DNA of 64,000 nt. Source: CAVXFS01 sp963761115 (GTDB lineage Bacteria; Pseudomonadota; Gammaproteobacteria; Burkholderiales; Gallionellaceae). A program made the translations under genes and the position numbers. Shown piece by piece: positions 1-9,464 of the stretch (positions are counted from its first letter, which is position 1; each line of letters begins with the position of its first letter). The DNA is taken from assembly GCA_963761115.1 (NCBI GenBank), contig CAVXFS010000004.1, positions 558,001 to 622,000 on the forward strand, in the 5' to 3' direction. The notes under the pieces were generated by a model. The model was not told the DNA's origin, ran no database searches, and saw nothing but the letters and a program-made list of their open reading frames with translations.

Positions 1-1
1 T

Positions 2-505
2 GTTGAAGTTGGCCCCAACAGCCTGCTTGCGGCGCGCTTGCTGGAATACAAGCCGGCAGGCACCCGGTCGCTGGCAGAGGTGAGCGAGGTCATACGGCAG
101 AAATTGATACATCAGAAAGCCATGGAGCTGGCCTCGAAACAGGGCCAGGAAATGCTTGTCAAACTGCAGCATGGTGATAGTCCAAAACTGGATTGGAAAG
201 CCGGGCAGACCATTTCACGCGCGCAGCCTGCAGGCTTGAGCCATGGATTGGTGCAGAAGATATTCCAGGCGGACACTTCGAAACTCCCGGCCTATCTGGG
301 CATGGAGGATGAGCAGAAGGGGTATGTCCTGGTTCGTATCGTTGCTGTCAAGGAGGGCGCAGCGATAGACGATGCCAAACGCAACCGCTACGTGCAGGAA
401 ATTCGCAAGATGACTGGCGAAGAATTGTCCCGGGCTTATCTGGCTGGGGCCAGAAAGCATGCCGAGATCAAGATGAAGACGTTCGAGTCTGAAACGGAGA
501 AGTAG
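2..505 (+). CDS. ppiD: PpiD-like periplasmic peptidyl-prolyl isomerase/foldase, C-terminal part (5' end outside window)
   Basis: The reading frame is open from base 2, so the gene begins before the window; 167 residues are visible. The first residues (VEVGPNSLLAARLLEYKPA) and the following helical stretch match the C-terminal part of PpiD/SurA-type folding factors, in which an inner-membrane-anchored chaperone with a parvulin domain assists secreted proteins. The parvulin domain itself is not visible. The gene ends in TAG at 503 and is followed by a strong hairpin. It converges with fabI. SurA-like proteins are the alternative; the conserved 'Pn-LLAARLLEYKPA' segment favours PpiD. Confidence 0.75.
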   Translation, partial: VEVGPNSLLAARLLEYKPAGTRSLAEVSEVIRQKLIHQKAMELASKQGQEMLVKLQHGDSPKLDWKAGQTISRAQPAGLSHGLVQKIFQADTSKLPAYLGMEDEQKGYVLVRIVAVKEGAAIDDAKRNRYVQEIRKMTGEELSRAYLAGARKHAEIKMKTFESETEK

Positions 506-528
506 TGAGTTTTGTAATGCCGAAACAG

Positions 529-552
529 ACGCCACTCAACGAGTGGCGTTTG
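529..552. terminator. hairpin between convergent ppiD and fabI
   Basis: A perfect 9-bp stem (529-537 with 541-549, ACGCCACTC/GAGTGGCGT) closes a 3-base AAC loop 24 bases after the ppiD stop codon. It is followed by TTT on the plus strand. fabI ends at 575 on the other strand, so the hairpin may serve both convergent genes. Confidence 0.6.
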
Positions 553-574
553 CATTGATGGAGTGGGATCAGGG

Positions 575-1363
575 TCAGGGTTCGGTTGAACCCAGCGCCG
601 TGGTATTGAAACCTCCGTCTACATAGGTGATTTCTCCGGTGATGCCGCTCGCCAGATCGCTGCACAGGAAGGCGGCGGCATTGCCGACTTCCTCGATGGT
701 GATGTTGCGCTTGAGTGGGGCGTGCTTGGCGTTATAGGCGAGCAGCTTGCTAAAATCGCCGATGCCCGAAGCTGCCAGCGTCTTGATCGGGCCGGCGGAG
801 ATGCCGTTGGCGCGTATTCCCTTGCGACCCAGTTCCATCGCCAGGTAGCGCACGCTGGCTTCCAGGCTGGCCTTGGCCATGCCCATCACGTTGTAGTGCG
901 GCATGGTGCGTATCGCACCGAGATAGCTCATGGTCAGCAGTGCGGCCTTGCGCCCTTCCATCAGCGGCAGGGCGGCCTTGGCCATGGCGGGGAAACTGTA
1001 AGCGCTGATGTCATGCGCGATGCGGAACGCTTCGCGGCTGAAGCCGTCAAGAAATTCGCCATCCAGCGCTTCGCGCGGTGCAAAAGCGATGGCATGCACG
1101 AAGCCGTCGAATCCATCCCAGTGCTTGCCGAGATCGGTGAACAGCTGCTCAATCTCCGCATCGCTGGAGACATCGCAGGGAAAAACCAGTTCGCTGCCGA
1201 ACTTGCCAGCCATATCCAGCACCCGGTCTTTCACCCGCTCTCCCTGGTAGGTGAACGCCAGTTGCGCGCCTTGCTGATGCATGGCTTGTGCTACGCCATA
1301 AGCGATGGAGCGGTTGCTGAGCATGCCGGTAATCAGAATTCGTTTGTTTTCCAGAAATCCCAT
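575..1363 (-). CDS. fabI: enoyl-[acyl-carrier-protein] reductase (NADH)
   Basis: 262 residues, the usual FabI length. The enzyme reduces trans-2-enoyl-ACP in the last step of each fatty acid elongation cycle in the cytoplasm. The N-terminal dinucleotide-binding segment (ITGMLSNRSIAYG, about residues 11-23) and the FabI form of the SDR active site, Y-x6-K in YNVMGMAK at about residue 157, are both present. The ATG at 1363 is chosen because the protein then begins MGFLENKRILITG like other FabI; the frame stays open upstream for another 24 codons that look non-coding. It is divergent from the ccm operon. Confidence 0.95.
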   Translation of the reverse strand: MGFLENKRILITGMLSNRSIAYGVAQAMHQQGAQLAFTYQGERVKDRVLDMAGKFGSELVFPCDVSSDAEIEQLFTDLGKHWDGFDGFVHAIAFAPREALDGEFLDGFSREAFRIAHDISAYSFPAMAKAALPLMEGRKAALLTMSYLGAIRTMPHYNVMGMAKASLEASVRYLAMELGRKGIRANGISAGPIKTLAASGIGDFSKLLAYNAKHAPLKRNITIEEVGNAAAFLCSDLASGITGEITYVDGGFNTTALGSTEP

Positions 1364-1393
1364 ATCGTCTCTATGTTCAACAATAACCGGCGG

Positions 1394-1399
1394 ATTATA
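1394..1399 (-). promoter_or_regulatory. possible -10 box for fabI
   Basis: TATAAT on the minus strand lies 31 bases upstream of the fabI start. No good -35 hexamer is visible at 16-18 bases, so the promoter call is weak. A second TATAAT on the plus strand at 1441-1446 could serve ccmA, again without a clear -35. Confidence 0.3.
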
Positions 1400-1497
1400 A
1401 CCCCACAATGATTGTAGCGCACCGAACGAATGCAATCGTATATAATCACGCGTTGAATTATTTTCAGGGGTTGATATCTTGATATCTGGACCGCGCC

Positions 1498-2112
1498 ATG
1501 CTGGAAATTTGTGACCTTGCCTGCACTCGAGGAGATCATCAACTTTTTTCCGGATTAAGCTTCTCCTTGGCCAGTGGCGAGTTGCTGCGGGTGGAAGGTG
1601 CGAATGGCAGCGGCAAGACCAGCCTGCTGCGGACCCTGTGCGGATTCATCCAGCCTGAAGCAGGGAAGATACTTTGGCGCGGACAGGATATCCGTGAACT
1701 GGAAGAAGATTATTATGCGGAGATGGTCTATCTGGGACACCATAATGCCATCAAGGATGAGTTCAACGCGCTGGAAAACCTTCATATCAGCGCCGGGCTT
1801 GCTGGCTGTGCGATCGATGACAAACAGGCCATTGCCGCATTGAGGCGAATGGGTTTGCGTGGCCGCGAAACTTTACCGGTAAAGGTGTTGTCTCAAGGGC
1901 AGCGCAGAAGGGTAGCGCTGGCGCGATTGCTGGTTGGAGATGCTGATTTGTGGATACTGGATGAACCACTTACGGCGCTTGATGTTGGTGCCGTGGGAAT
2001 GATGCAGGAACTGATCGGCGAGCATCTGGCGAAGAGTGGCATGGTCATCTACACTACGCACCAGCCGCTTGAAGTGTCAGGCGTGGAGACGCGGAAATTG
2101 TCGCTCTCATGA
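1498..2112 (+). CDS. ccmA: heme exporter ATP-binding protein CcmA
   Basis: 204 residues, typical for CcmA. It is the ATPase of the CcmABCD complex, which releases the heme-loaded chaperone CcmE during System I cytochrome c maturation. Walker A is GANGSGKT (residues 34-41), the ABC signature is LSQGQRRR, and Walker B is LWILDEP. The 3' end overlaps ccmB by 4 bases (ATGA), and the ccmABCDEFGHI order that follows makes the assignment firm. Confidence 0.95.
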   Translation: MLEICDLACTRGDHQLFSGLSFSLASGELLRVEGANGSGKTSLLRTLCGFIQPEAGKILWRGQDIRELEEDYYAEMVYLGHHNAIKDEFNALENLHISAGLAGCAIDDKQAIAALRRMGLRGRETLPVKVLSQGQRRRVALARLLVGDADLWILDEPLTALDVGAVGMMQELIGEHLAKSGMVIYTTHQPLEVSGVETRKLSLS

Positions 2113-2792
2113 ACAAGCTTTCACTGCTGGGATTTCTGGGGCTGGTGATACGCCGGGATCTGCTGCTTGCCATGCGCAGACGGGCTGATGTGCTGACCTC
2201 GCTGATATTCTTTGTCATGGTGGTGAGCCTGTTTCCTCTTGGCGTGGGACCGGAAATGGACATGTTGCGCAAAATGGCGCCGGGTGTGGTCTGGGTGGCT
2301 GCGTTGCTGGCTTCCATGCTGTCATTGGGAAGAATGTTTTCGGCGGACTACCTGGATGGCACGCTGGAGCAAATGATGTTGGCGCCGCAACCGTTGTCCA
2401 TGATGGTGTTGGGAAAGATTTTGGCGCACTGGATGATGTCGGGTTTGCCTCTGGTGCTGATAGCGCCGGTGCTGGGACTGCAATTCGACATGTCTGTACA
2501 GGCATTGTGGGTATTGCTTGCCGCGTTAATGCTGGGTACACCTATACTAAGCATGATAGGTGCAGTTGGGGCGGCATTGACACTAGGGCTGCGCGGTGGC
2601 GGCGTGCTGGTGTCACTGCTGGTGTTGCCGTTATGTATCCCGGTGCTGATATTCGGGGCAGGCGCGGTGGAAGCGGTAACAACCGGGATGAGCATAGGGT
2701 CGCATTTGTCTCTGTTGGGTGCGATACTGGCACTTTCGCTGGTCTTTACGCCCTGGATCACGGCGCAGGCGTTACGAATTTCAATGGAGTAG
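2109..2792 (+). CDS. ccmB: heme exporter membrane protein CcmB
   Basis: 227 residues with about six hydrophobic segments, matching the CcmB family, the membrane partner of CcmA. The start ATG overlaps the ccmA stop, implying translational coupling. The sequence is intact throughout, unlike the downstream ccmFGHI genes. It acts in the inner membrane in the complex that frees holo-CcmE. Confidence 0.94.
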   Translation: MNKLSLLGFLGLVIRRDLLLAMRRRADVLTSLIFFVMVVSLFPLGVGPEMDMLRKMAPGVVWVAALLASMLSLGRMFSADYLDGTLEQMMLAPQPLSMMVLGKILAHWMMSGLPLVLIAPVLGLQFDMSVQALWVLLAALMLGTPILSMIGAVGAALTLGLRGGGVLVSLLVLPLCIPVLIFGAGAVEAVTTGMSIGSHLSLLGAILALSLVFTPWITAQALRISME

Positions 2793-2795
2793 AGT

Positions 2796-3533
2796 TTGGC
2801 TATAAACTGGTTCAAGTATGCGGCGCCCAGCACATTTTATGGCCTGGCAGGCAAGTTGGTTCCGTGGTTTGCATGGAGTTCCGCAATCCTGTTTGTGATT
2901 GGCCTGTATATCGGGTTTTTCGTGGCGCCGACCGATGCCACGCAAAGTGAAGCTTACCGCATCATGTTCATTCATGTTCCGGCGTCCATGCTATCGATGT
3001 TCATATACCTGGTGATGGCGGCTTATTCGGCAATCGGACTGATATTCAATACCCGGATGTCGTCGATGATGGCGACTGCTTTGGCGCCTACCGGCGCACT
3101 GTTTGCCTTCCTGTCGCTGTGGACTGGTTCGATGTGGGGCAAGCCGATGTGGGGTGCCTGGTGGGTATGGGATGCGCGACTGACTTCCGAACTGATATTG
3201 TTGTTCCTTTATCTGGGGTTCATCGCCTTGCATGCATCGATAGATGATCCGCGTCGTGCAGACCGGGCGTCCGCACTGCTGGCCATAGTCGGTTCGGTCA
3301 ACGTGCCGATCATTTATTTTTCAGTGAAGTGGTGGAACACCCTGCACCAGGGAGCCACCATAAAATTCACTGGAACCTCGATGCATGTTGCGATGCAGGA
3401 GGCCATGTGGACCATGGTGGCAGCTTGCTGGCTATACGCCATTGCGGTAACGTTGCTGCGGGTGCGCAGCATCATCCTGGAACGGGAACGCAACACCCAG
3501 TGGGTGCAGGAATTGGAGGAGTTGCGGTCATGA
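2796..3533 (+). CDS. ccmC: heme exporter protein CcmC (TTG start)
   Basis: 245 residues. CcmC presents heme to CcmE through its tryptophan-rich motif; WGAWWVWDARLT is present and is the family hallmark. About six transmembrane helices are visible. The start is TTG at 2796, three bases after the ccmB stop; it gives the expected N-terminus (MAINWFKYAAPSTFY) and is preceded by a GGAG-containing stretch. The 3' end overlaps ccmD by 4 bases. Confidence 0.93.
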   Translation: MAINWFKYAAPSTFYGLAGKLVPWFAWSSAILFVIGLYIGFFVAPTDATQSEAYRIMFIHVPASMLSMFIYLVMAAYSAIGLIFNTRMSSMMATALAPTGALFAFLSLWTGSMWGKPMWGAWWVWDARLTSELILLFLYLGFIALHASIDDPRRADRASALLAIVGSVNVPIIYFSVKWWNTLHQGATIKFTGTSMHVAMQEAMWTMVAACWLYAIAVTLLRVRSIILERERNTQWVQELEELRS

Positions 3534-3703
3534 GCGTTGCCGAATTTTTCGCCATGAAAGGCTACGCGTTTTATATCTGGAGTTCTTATGGCCTCGCATT
3601 GCTGATCTTCATTGTCGAAACAGCCATGGTGCGCCACAGAAGGAAGATCACGTTACAACAGTTGCGCTTGATGCGCGATGCAGGAGGAGAGGATCAAGAA
3701 TGA
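3530..3703 (+). CDS. ccmD: heme exporter protein CcmD
   Basis: 57 residues: one N-terminal hydrophobic helix (about residues 14-30) followed by a basic tail (RHRRK), the standard CcmD form. CcmD is a small membrane protein needed for release of holo-CcmE from CcmABC. ATG at 3530 overlaps the ccmC stop, and the gene ends by overlapping ccmE at 3700. Frame and context support a start here and not at upstream codons inside ccmC. Confidence 0.9.
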   Translation: MSVAEFFAMKGYAFYIWSSYGLALLIFIVETAMVRHRRKITLQQLRLMRDAGGEDQE

Positions 3704-4188
3704 CGCCACGCCATAAAAAAACCATGTACATCATCCTGGGTGCGCTTGCCGTGTTGGGGGTGGCCGTAGGACTGGTATTGTATGCCTTGAAAAACAATGT
3801 AAGCCTGTATTTCACGCCGACCCAGGTGTTCAATCATGAAGCGCCGCAGGGACGCAACTTTCGCATTGGCGGGTTGGTGCAAGATGGTAGCCTCAAGCGT
3901 GACAATGACGGGCTGAAAGTACACTTCGTGATCACTGATACTGCCAAAACCATGCCGGTGGAATATACCGGCATCCTGCCGGACTTGTTCAAGGAAGGCA
4001 AAGGCGTGGTGGTGCACGGCAAGCTGTCAGCGGATAACATGTTTATTGCCGATGAAGTGCTGGCCAAGCATGACGAGAACTATATGCCGCCGGAAGCAAA
4101 AGACGCCCTGGACAAGGCTGCCAAGGCAAAAGCAGCAGCAAATTCTTCACCCGCACCAATGGCCGCTCCTGCGTCCAAAGCCTATTAA
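3700..4188 (+). CDS. ccmE: periplasmic heme chaperone CcmE
   Basis: 162 residues: short cytoplasmic N-terminus, one membrane anchor (about residues 9-29) and a periplasmic OB-fold domain. The heme-binding histidine is His124 in LAKHDENYMP, with the following tyrosine that also belongs to the heme site. CcmE receives heme from CcmC and hands it to CcmF. The C-terminal tail is Ala/Lys/Pro-rich and probably disordered. It overlaps ccmD by 4 bases. Confidence 0.95.
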   Translation: MTPRHKKTMYIILGALAVLGVAVGLVLYALKNNVSLYFTPTQVFNHEAPQGRNFRIGGLVQDGSLKRDNDGLKVHFVITDTAKTMPVEYTGILPDLFKEGKGVVVHGKLSADNMFIADEVLAKHDENYMPPEAKDALDKAAKAKAAANSSPAPMAAPASKAY

Positions 4189-4203
4189 ATCCGGAGGTGT
4201 TCA

Positions 4204-6188
4204 ATGATTCCAGAGATCGGTAATTTCGCCATCATCGTTGCGCTGTTGCTGGCCTTGTTGCAGGGGGTATTACCCATATATGGCGCGGCACGCAGCAATA
4301 ATGTCCTGATGGGCATGGCGCGGCCCGTTGCGGTGGGACATTTTGTCTTTGTCGCGATCGCATTTGCCTGCCTGGCCCGGTCGTTCCTGGTCAATGATTT
4401 TTCAGTGTTGTATGTGGCGGAACATTCCAATTCGCAACTGCCGTTGCATTATCGCTTTGCCGCGATCTGGGGCGGGCATGAAGGTTCTTTGCTGTTGTGG
4501 ACGTTCATCCTGTCCGTCTGGACGGTTGCCGTGGCCAAGTTCAGCAAGCACCTGCCGGATGAAATGGTCGCGCGCGTGATTGGCGTGATGGGACTGGTTT
4601 CGGTCGGTTTCCTGTTGTTCATGCTGCTCACTTCCAATCCGTTCGACCGCTTGCTGCCGGCGGCTGCCGACGGTGCGGACTTGAACCCGCTGCTGCAGGA
4701 TCCGGGTCTGGTGATCCATCCGCCGATGCTGTACATGGGCTATGTGGGGTTCTCGGTGGCGTTTGCCTTTGCGCTGTCGGCATTGATCGGCGGGCAGATG
4801 GATGCCAGCCTGGGCGCGCTGGTCGCGACCCTGGACGACCGTGGCCTGGATCTTCCTGACCTGCGGCATCATGCTGGGCAGCTGGTGGGCATACTACGAA
4901 CTGGGCTGGGGTGGCTGGTGGTTCTGGGATCCGGTCGAGAACGCCTCATTCATGCCATGGCTGGTGGGTACCGCACTGATCCATTCGCTGGCGGTTACGG
5001 AAAAGCGCGGCGCATTCAAGAGCTGGACGGTGTTGCTGGCGATAGCGGCATTTTCGCTCAGCCTGCTGGGTACATTCCTGGTGCGTTCCGGCGTGTTGAC
5101 ATCGGTGCATTCGTTCGCCACCGATCCCAAGCGCGGTGTGTTCATTCTGGCATTCCTGGTGATCGTGATCGGCATCGTTCGTTGCTGCTGTTCGCCTGGC
5201 GTGCGCCCAAGATCGGGTTGGGCGGCAAGTTCGATATGGTCTCGCGCGAATCGATGCTGCTCTCCAATAACGTGCTGCTGTCGGTGGCTTCCGCTTCGGT
5301 GTTCATCGGCACGCTGTATCCGTTGTTCATGGATGCGCTGGGATGGGCAAATTGTCGGTGGGCCCGCCTTATTTCGATGCGGTGTTCGTGCCTTTGATGA
5401 CGCTGATGGTGTTGATGATGGGATTGGGCGCATCGGCGCGCTGGAAGCAGGCGAGCGTGCCGGAGAGTGGGTCAGCGCGTCCGCTGGGCGCTGCTCGCCA
5501 GCGTGGTGATCCGCGCTATTGTTGCCGTTGGTTTTCGGTCACTGGACACCAATGATTGCACTGGGATTGTTGCTGGCATTCTGGGTGTTGCACTCGCTGA
5601 TGGTGCAGTTTGTATCAGACGCTCGGCGGGCGTGAGGGCAGTCTGGTGCAGCGCCTGCAGACCACAGTCGCTGAGCTACTACGGCATGCAGCTGGCGCAT
5701 CTTCGGCGTGGCTGTGTTCATCATCGGGGTAACCATGGTGAAGGGCTATGAGACCGAGCGTGATGTGCGCATGAATGTCGGCGACACGGTGGATTCGGGC
5801 GGCTATGTGTTCCGCTTTGACGGTGTGCGCGAGCACGAAGGGCCCGAACTATATGGCATCGCAAGGCGCAATTTACTGTCACCAAGAACGGCAAGCCGGT
5901 ACCCAATTGTGTCCGCAAAAGCGTCACTACAACGCGTCCGGCATGCCGATGACCGAAGCCTCAATCGACACGGGTATTCCTGCGGACCTGTATGTGTCGC
6001 TGGGCGAACCGATTCCCGAACTCCAACGGCGCCTGGTCGGTGCGCGTCTAATCAAGCCATTCGTGGACTGGATCTGGGTCGGCTGCCTGTTGATGGCATT
6101 TGGCGGTGTGCTGGCCATCAGTGATCGGCGTTATCGCATCCATGCCAGGAAGAAAGCCGATCGTACAAGCGAAGCCGGTCTGCGCTGA
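4204..6188 (+). CDS. ccmF: heme lyase subunit CcmF, several frameshifts
   Basis: Summed over frames this encodes about 660 residues, the normal CcmF length. CcmF is the multi-spanning inner-membrane protein that ligates heme to apocytochrome c; the WGGWWFWDPVEN heme-binding motif is intact. The frame breaks repeatedly while the protein continues in another frame: an extra A near 4807 (MDA then AWARW), a lost base near 5176, another near 5342, and further shifts near 5460, 5525, 5605, 5670, 5705, 5848 and in 5880-6050. Conserved residues on each side of every shift suggest sequence error more than decay. As written, the DNA cannot yield full-length CcmF. Confidence 0.85.
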
Positions 6189-6226
6189 CAAGGCGGCCGC
6201 ATCTGGTCGTGGAGGGCAAGACGATC

Positions 6227-6758
6227 ATGATGCGCTTTATGTTGCCGTTGGTTGCTTTTCTGGTGCTGGCGGTATTTCCTGTACGTCGGGCTGGGATTGA
6301 ATCCTCATGAAGTGCCCTCGCCACTGATCAACAAGCCTGCGCCGGCATTCACCCTGCCCCAATTGCACCAGCCCGACCAAAAATTCTCGTCGCAGGACAT
6401 GAAGGGCAAGGTCTGGCTGCTCAACGTCTGGGCATCCTGGTGTGTGTCCTGCCGGGAGGAGCATCCTGTGCTGATGGCACTGTCGACAGCGGAACATCGT
6501 GCCGATCTATGGCCTGGATTACAAGGACAAGAACGCGGATGGGGAAGCGTGGCTACGCGAAGGCGGCGACCCTTACACACTTGTTGCATCACGGACGCCG
6601 ACGGCCGTGTCGGAATCGATTATGGCGTGTATGGCGTGCCTGAAACCTATGTCATCGACAAACAGGGCGTGATTCGCTACAAACAGATCGGCGCGATCAC
6701 CCATGAGAAGCTGCAACAAAAAATCCTTCCCCTGATTGCGGAGTTGCAAGCGAAATGA
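6227..6758 (+). CDS. ccmG: thiol:disulfide interchange protein CcmG/DsbE, frameshifted
   Basis: A thioredoxin-fold protein of about 175 residues with an N-terminal membrane anchor. It reduces the CXXC of apocytochrome c in the periplasm. The active site reads WASWCVSC, and the later GVYGVPETYVIDKQG segment carries the cis-proline of the fold. The start ATG at 6227 needs a frame correction near 6270, and a second disturbed stretch lies at about 6480-6600, where the expected GLDYKDKNADGEAWL segment appears in another frame. The stop overlaps the ccmH start (ATGA). Confidence 0.82.
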
Positions 6759-7221
6759 ACGAATACTATTCCTGTTGCTGATCTGTTTGTTGCCGGCCTT
6801 CTCCTACGCCGGCGAGGCAAAAGATCTGGCTGAAGACCCGGTGCTGGAAAAGCGCATGGTCAACCTGGCGCAAAATCTGCGTTGCCTGGTTTGCCAGAAC
6901 GAATCACTGGCGAGTTCGCACGCCGATCTGGCAAAGGATCTGCGCCAGGAAGTGCGCGAGAAAATGAAGCAGGGCATGACCGACGAGCAGATCAATGATT
7001 ACCTGGTTGCAAGATATGGCGATTTCGTGCTGTTCGACCCGCCGATGAAAGAGATACACGATATTGCTCTGGTATGGCCCATTTGCGTTGTTGCTGCTTG
7101 GTGGTGGCGTGCTGGTATACCAACTGCGCAAACGCCGCAAAGCCGTGCCAGAAGCCAACTTTCGCAAGAAGCGCAACAGCGGCCGCAGCATTGCTCAACG
7201 AAGAAAGAAATACAAACATGA
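6755..7221 (+). CDS. ccmH: cytochrome c maturation protein CcmH, frameshifted
   Basis: About 155 residues. A hydrophobic signal segment precedes the redox motif LRCLVCQN, which marks the CcmH/CycL family of apocytochrome thiol reductases; a C-terminal membrane helix follows (WYGPFALLLLGGGVLVYQL). The ATG at 6755 overlaps the ccmG stop but is in a different frame from the body, so one base is missing just after the start. The helix lies in yet another frame from about 7064. The stop at 7219-7221 overlaps the ccmI start. Confidence 0.8.
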
Positions 7222-8469
7222 TTTCATTCTGGATAATCATGCGCTGCTTGCTGTAGTCGCAGTGCTTTTTGTTGTCTTGCCGTTGTGGCGCAAAGGCGCA
7301 ACAACCAACGAGGTGGTGCGGGATGCCGCCAATCTGGAAATTTTGCGCGACCAGTCGGCCGAAATGGAAGTCGATTTGCGCAACGGCTTGCTGACCCAGG
7401 AGACTTACGACCAGGGCAAGCGCGAATTGCAATCGCGCCTGCTGGAAGAAGTGAAGATGCCGATCAGCCGGCTCGGAAACGCGCAATCCGCCAAGGTGCT
7501 GGCGATCGTGCTGGGCGTGGCATTGCCGGTGCTGGCGATGGGCTTGTACTGGAAGATGGGCAATCGCGACGCCTTGTTGCCGCCGGGCAGTCTTGACGCG
7601 GCAAAGCACGATGACTTCCTCGACTGCGGACGGGGCGATCAAGGAGCTTGAAGACAAGATGAGCGGCGAATCCGAAAGACGCCGACAGCCTGTGAAGCGC
7701 TGGCCAGGACCTATGCGGAAATGGGGCGAATTCAACGAGTCGGCCAAAACTTATAACAAGCTGACCAAACTGGTACCCAAGGATGCGCAGTTATGGGCTG
7801 ATTTTGCCGATGCGCTGGCAATGGCGCAGCGGCAAGAAACTGGCCGGGCGACCCGACCATGCTGATCAAGACTGCATTGACGCATGGATCCGAACAATCC
7901 CAAGGCGCTGGCGCTGGCCGGATCTGCGGCGATGGAAATAGGCGAATATCCGCGGCAGCGATCAAGTACTGGGAAAAATTGCTGAAGATCATTCCCACCG
8001 GGTACTGAGGACGCGAAGATGTTTGCCGATGGCGTCAAGCAGGCGCGAACTTGCGATGGTCCAGAAGGGCGGCAAGCAGCTATGGCGGCAGCTGGCGCGG
8101 CAGAACGCAGCGCAATGGCAGCCGGCAAGGAACGCATCACCGGCACGGTGACGCTGAGCAGCGCAATGAAGGGCAAGGTCATCCCGGACGACATGCTGTT
8201 CGTGCTCGCACGGCGGAATCCGGTCCGCCGATGCCGCTGGCGGTGATGCGCAAACAGGTGAAGGACCTGCCGTTGAAGTTCCACTGGACGACAGCATGGC
8301 GATGGCGCCGCAAATGAAACTGTCGAATTTCGACAAGGTCGTGGTGGTGGCGCGCGTAGCCAAATCCGGCGACCCGATGCCGCATCCCGGCGATCTGCAG
8401 GGCATGAGCGCAACCATCAAGCCGGGGGCGAGTGGAGTGAAGGTTACGATAGACAGCGAAATGAAGTAA
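7218..8469 (+). CDS. ccmI: cytochrome c biogenesis protein CcmI (TPR apocytochrome chaperone), frameshifted
   Basis: About 415 residues when frames are joined. The N-terminus has a membrane helix (HALLAVVAVLFVVLPLW), a cytoplasmic leucine-zipper-like segment and a second helix, then TPR repeats (FNESAKTYNKLTKLVPKDAQ and a following unit) and a C-terminal periplasmic domain ending in TIDSEMK. CcmI holds apocytochrome for the CcmFH lyase. At least six frame changes occur between 7230 and 8300. It is the last gene of the operon and is followed by a clear terminator. Confidence 0.75.
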
Positions 8470-8495
8470 TCTAGACTTCGAGTGTTTCCAGCAGT

Positions 8496-8527
8496 AAAAA
8501 AGCCGGGGCCGATGTCCCGGCTTTTTT
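8496..8527 (+). terminator. intrinsic terminator of the ccm operon
   Basis: A GC-rich 7-bp stem (AGCCGGG 8501-8507 with CCCGGCT 8516-8522) is followed by a run of six T and preceded by a matching A run, 27 bases after the ccmI stop. The A/T symmetry would let it act in both directions. Confidence 0.85.
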
Positions 8528-8536
8528 ATTCGACTG

Positions 8537-8615
8537 CGTAGGTTGGGCTGAGGCACGAAGCCCATCGCTTTCCGGCGGAATTTCAGTTGGGCTTCCTTCG
8601 TCAGCCCAACCTACG
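8537..8615. repeat. dispersed palindromic repeat, copy A
   Basis: Perfect 15-base inverted repeats (8537-8551 and 8601-8615, CGTAGGTTGGGCTGA and its complement) bracket a 49-base centre. The centre carries further GAAGCCCA/TGGGCTTC complementarity. A related element in the opposite orientation occurs at 20422-20491. It has no coding capacity and resembles the short mobile palindromes scattered through many proteobacterial genomes. Confidence 0.75.
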
Positions 8616-8636
8616 GGACTGGACTTGAATGAATGG

Positions 8637-9203
8637 TTAGGCTGAGTTTATAGCAGCCCGTAGAGGTGAGAGCGATTTTAAGATAACCCGCGCGATAGCT
8701 TGTAGTTGTCTGAGTGACGAAGCATAGCCTCCAACAGCGATAGTTGAATCAATTTGTTTTAGCGCGTGTTCTTTGTTCGTCTTGGGGCTGCCTGCATGAA
8801 CTGCACCCATAATATTTGCTTCAAACAAGATAATCTCACGAACCGAATACCGATGATCGTCAACGATGGTGACGACAGTATGAAAGAACTGATCCCTACT
8901 TGCGACGTATCGGCGCTTTCCCGGGTGCGTAGTGTCAGGGTCTAAGCCATCCTGAACAGTCCAAAATGATGGCGCAGGGAAGTCATTAGGGAAACCAGTT
9001 GGCACAGTTGTTTCAAAGTTTATCTTAAGGTGGTGATTTTGGTTCACTTGGTCAACTAGCGGAAAGTCATCCAAAAATAGTTTACGAACCAGTGCCGCTA
9101 CGAATAGGATTTCGTAGGGGTCAGTTTGAGTGAGCCGCTTTTCTATATCATCAAGAGTGAGCAGAAATAACGTTTCAGCTTCAGTTAAAGGGGCTGGGCT
9201 CAT
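8637..9203 (-). CDS. hypothetical protein, 188 residues
   Basis: I do not recognise the family. The protein is soluble, with no signal peptide or membrane segment, and is rich in charged and aromatic residues in the middle (RDQFFHTVVTIVDDHRYSVREIILFE). The coding sequence is visibly more AT-rich than the neighbouring copper genes. It lies alone between the dispersed repeat and the copZ-copA pair. Base composition and position suggest acquired DNA, but no mobility gene is visible. The start is ATG at 9203. Confidence 0.6.
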   Translation of the reverse strand: MSPAPLTEAETLFLLTLDDIEKRLTQTDPYEILFVAALVRKLFLDDFPLVDQVNQNHHLKINFETTVPTGFPNDFPAPSFWTVQDGLDPDTTHPGKRRYVASRDQFFHTVVTIVDDHRYSVREIILFEANIMGAVHAGSPKTNKEHALKQIDSTIAVGGYASSLRQLQAIARVILKSLSPLRAAINSA

Positions 9204-9245
9204 TATTTATTTTTTTCTGGCTCAAACAATTTGGTGAAGCAGAAC

Positions 9246-9452
9246 TCAAACCACATCATACCCCGCATCTTCCACCGCAGTCTTGAACTGCGCCAGCCCG
9301 GCTTTGTCAGGGTCGTGGGTCACGGTGGCGCGTTTGTGTTCGAGTGATACGGCCACTTGGTTTACGCCTGGAACGGCCTCCAGCACCTTGGTGACGCTGT
9401 TTACGCAACTGCCGCAGGTCATGCCATCGATATTGAGTTGTATGGTTTCCAT
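9246..9452 (-). CDS. copZ: heavy-metal-associated domain copper chaperone (CopZ-like)
   Basis: 68 residues forming a single HMA domain. The metal site is MTCGSC with Cys13 and Cys16. Such proteins carry Cu(I) in the cytoplasm to a P-type ATPase. It follows copA, 12 bases downstream on the same strand, which supports a copper role over mercury (MerP would carry a signal peptide, absent here). Confidence 0.88.
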   Translation of the reverse strand: METIQLNIDGMTCGSCVNSVTKVLEAVPGVNQVAVSLEHKRATVTHDPDKAGLAQFKTAVEDAGYDVV

Positions 9453-9464
9453 GACGATCCTCGT

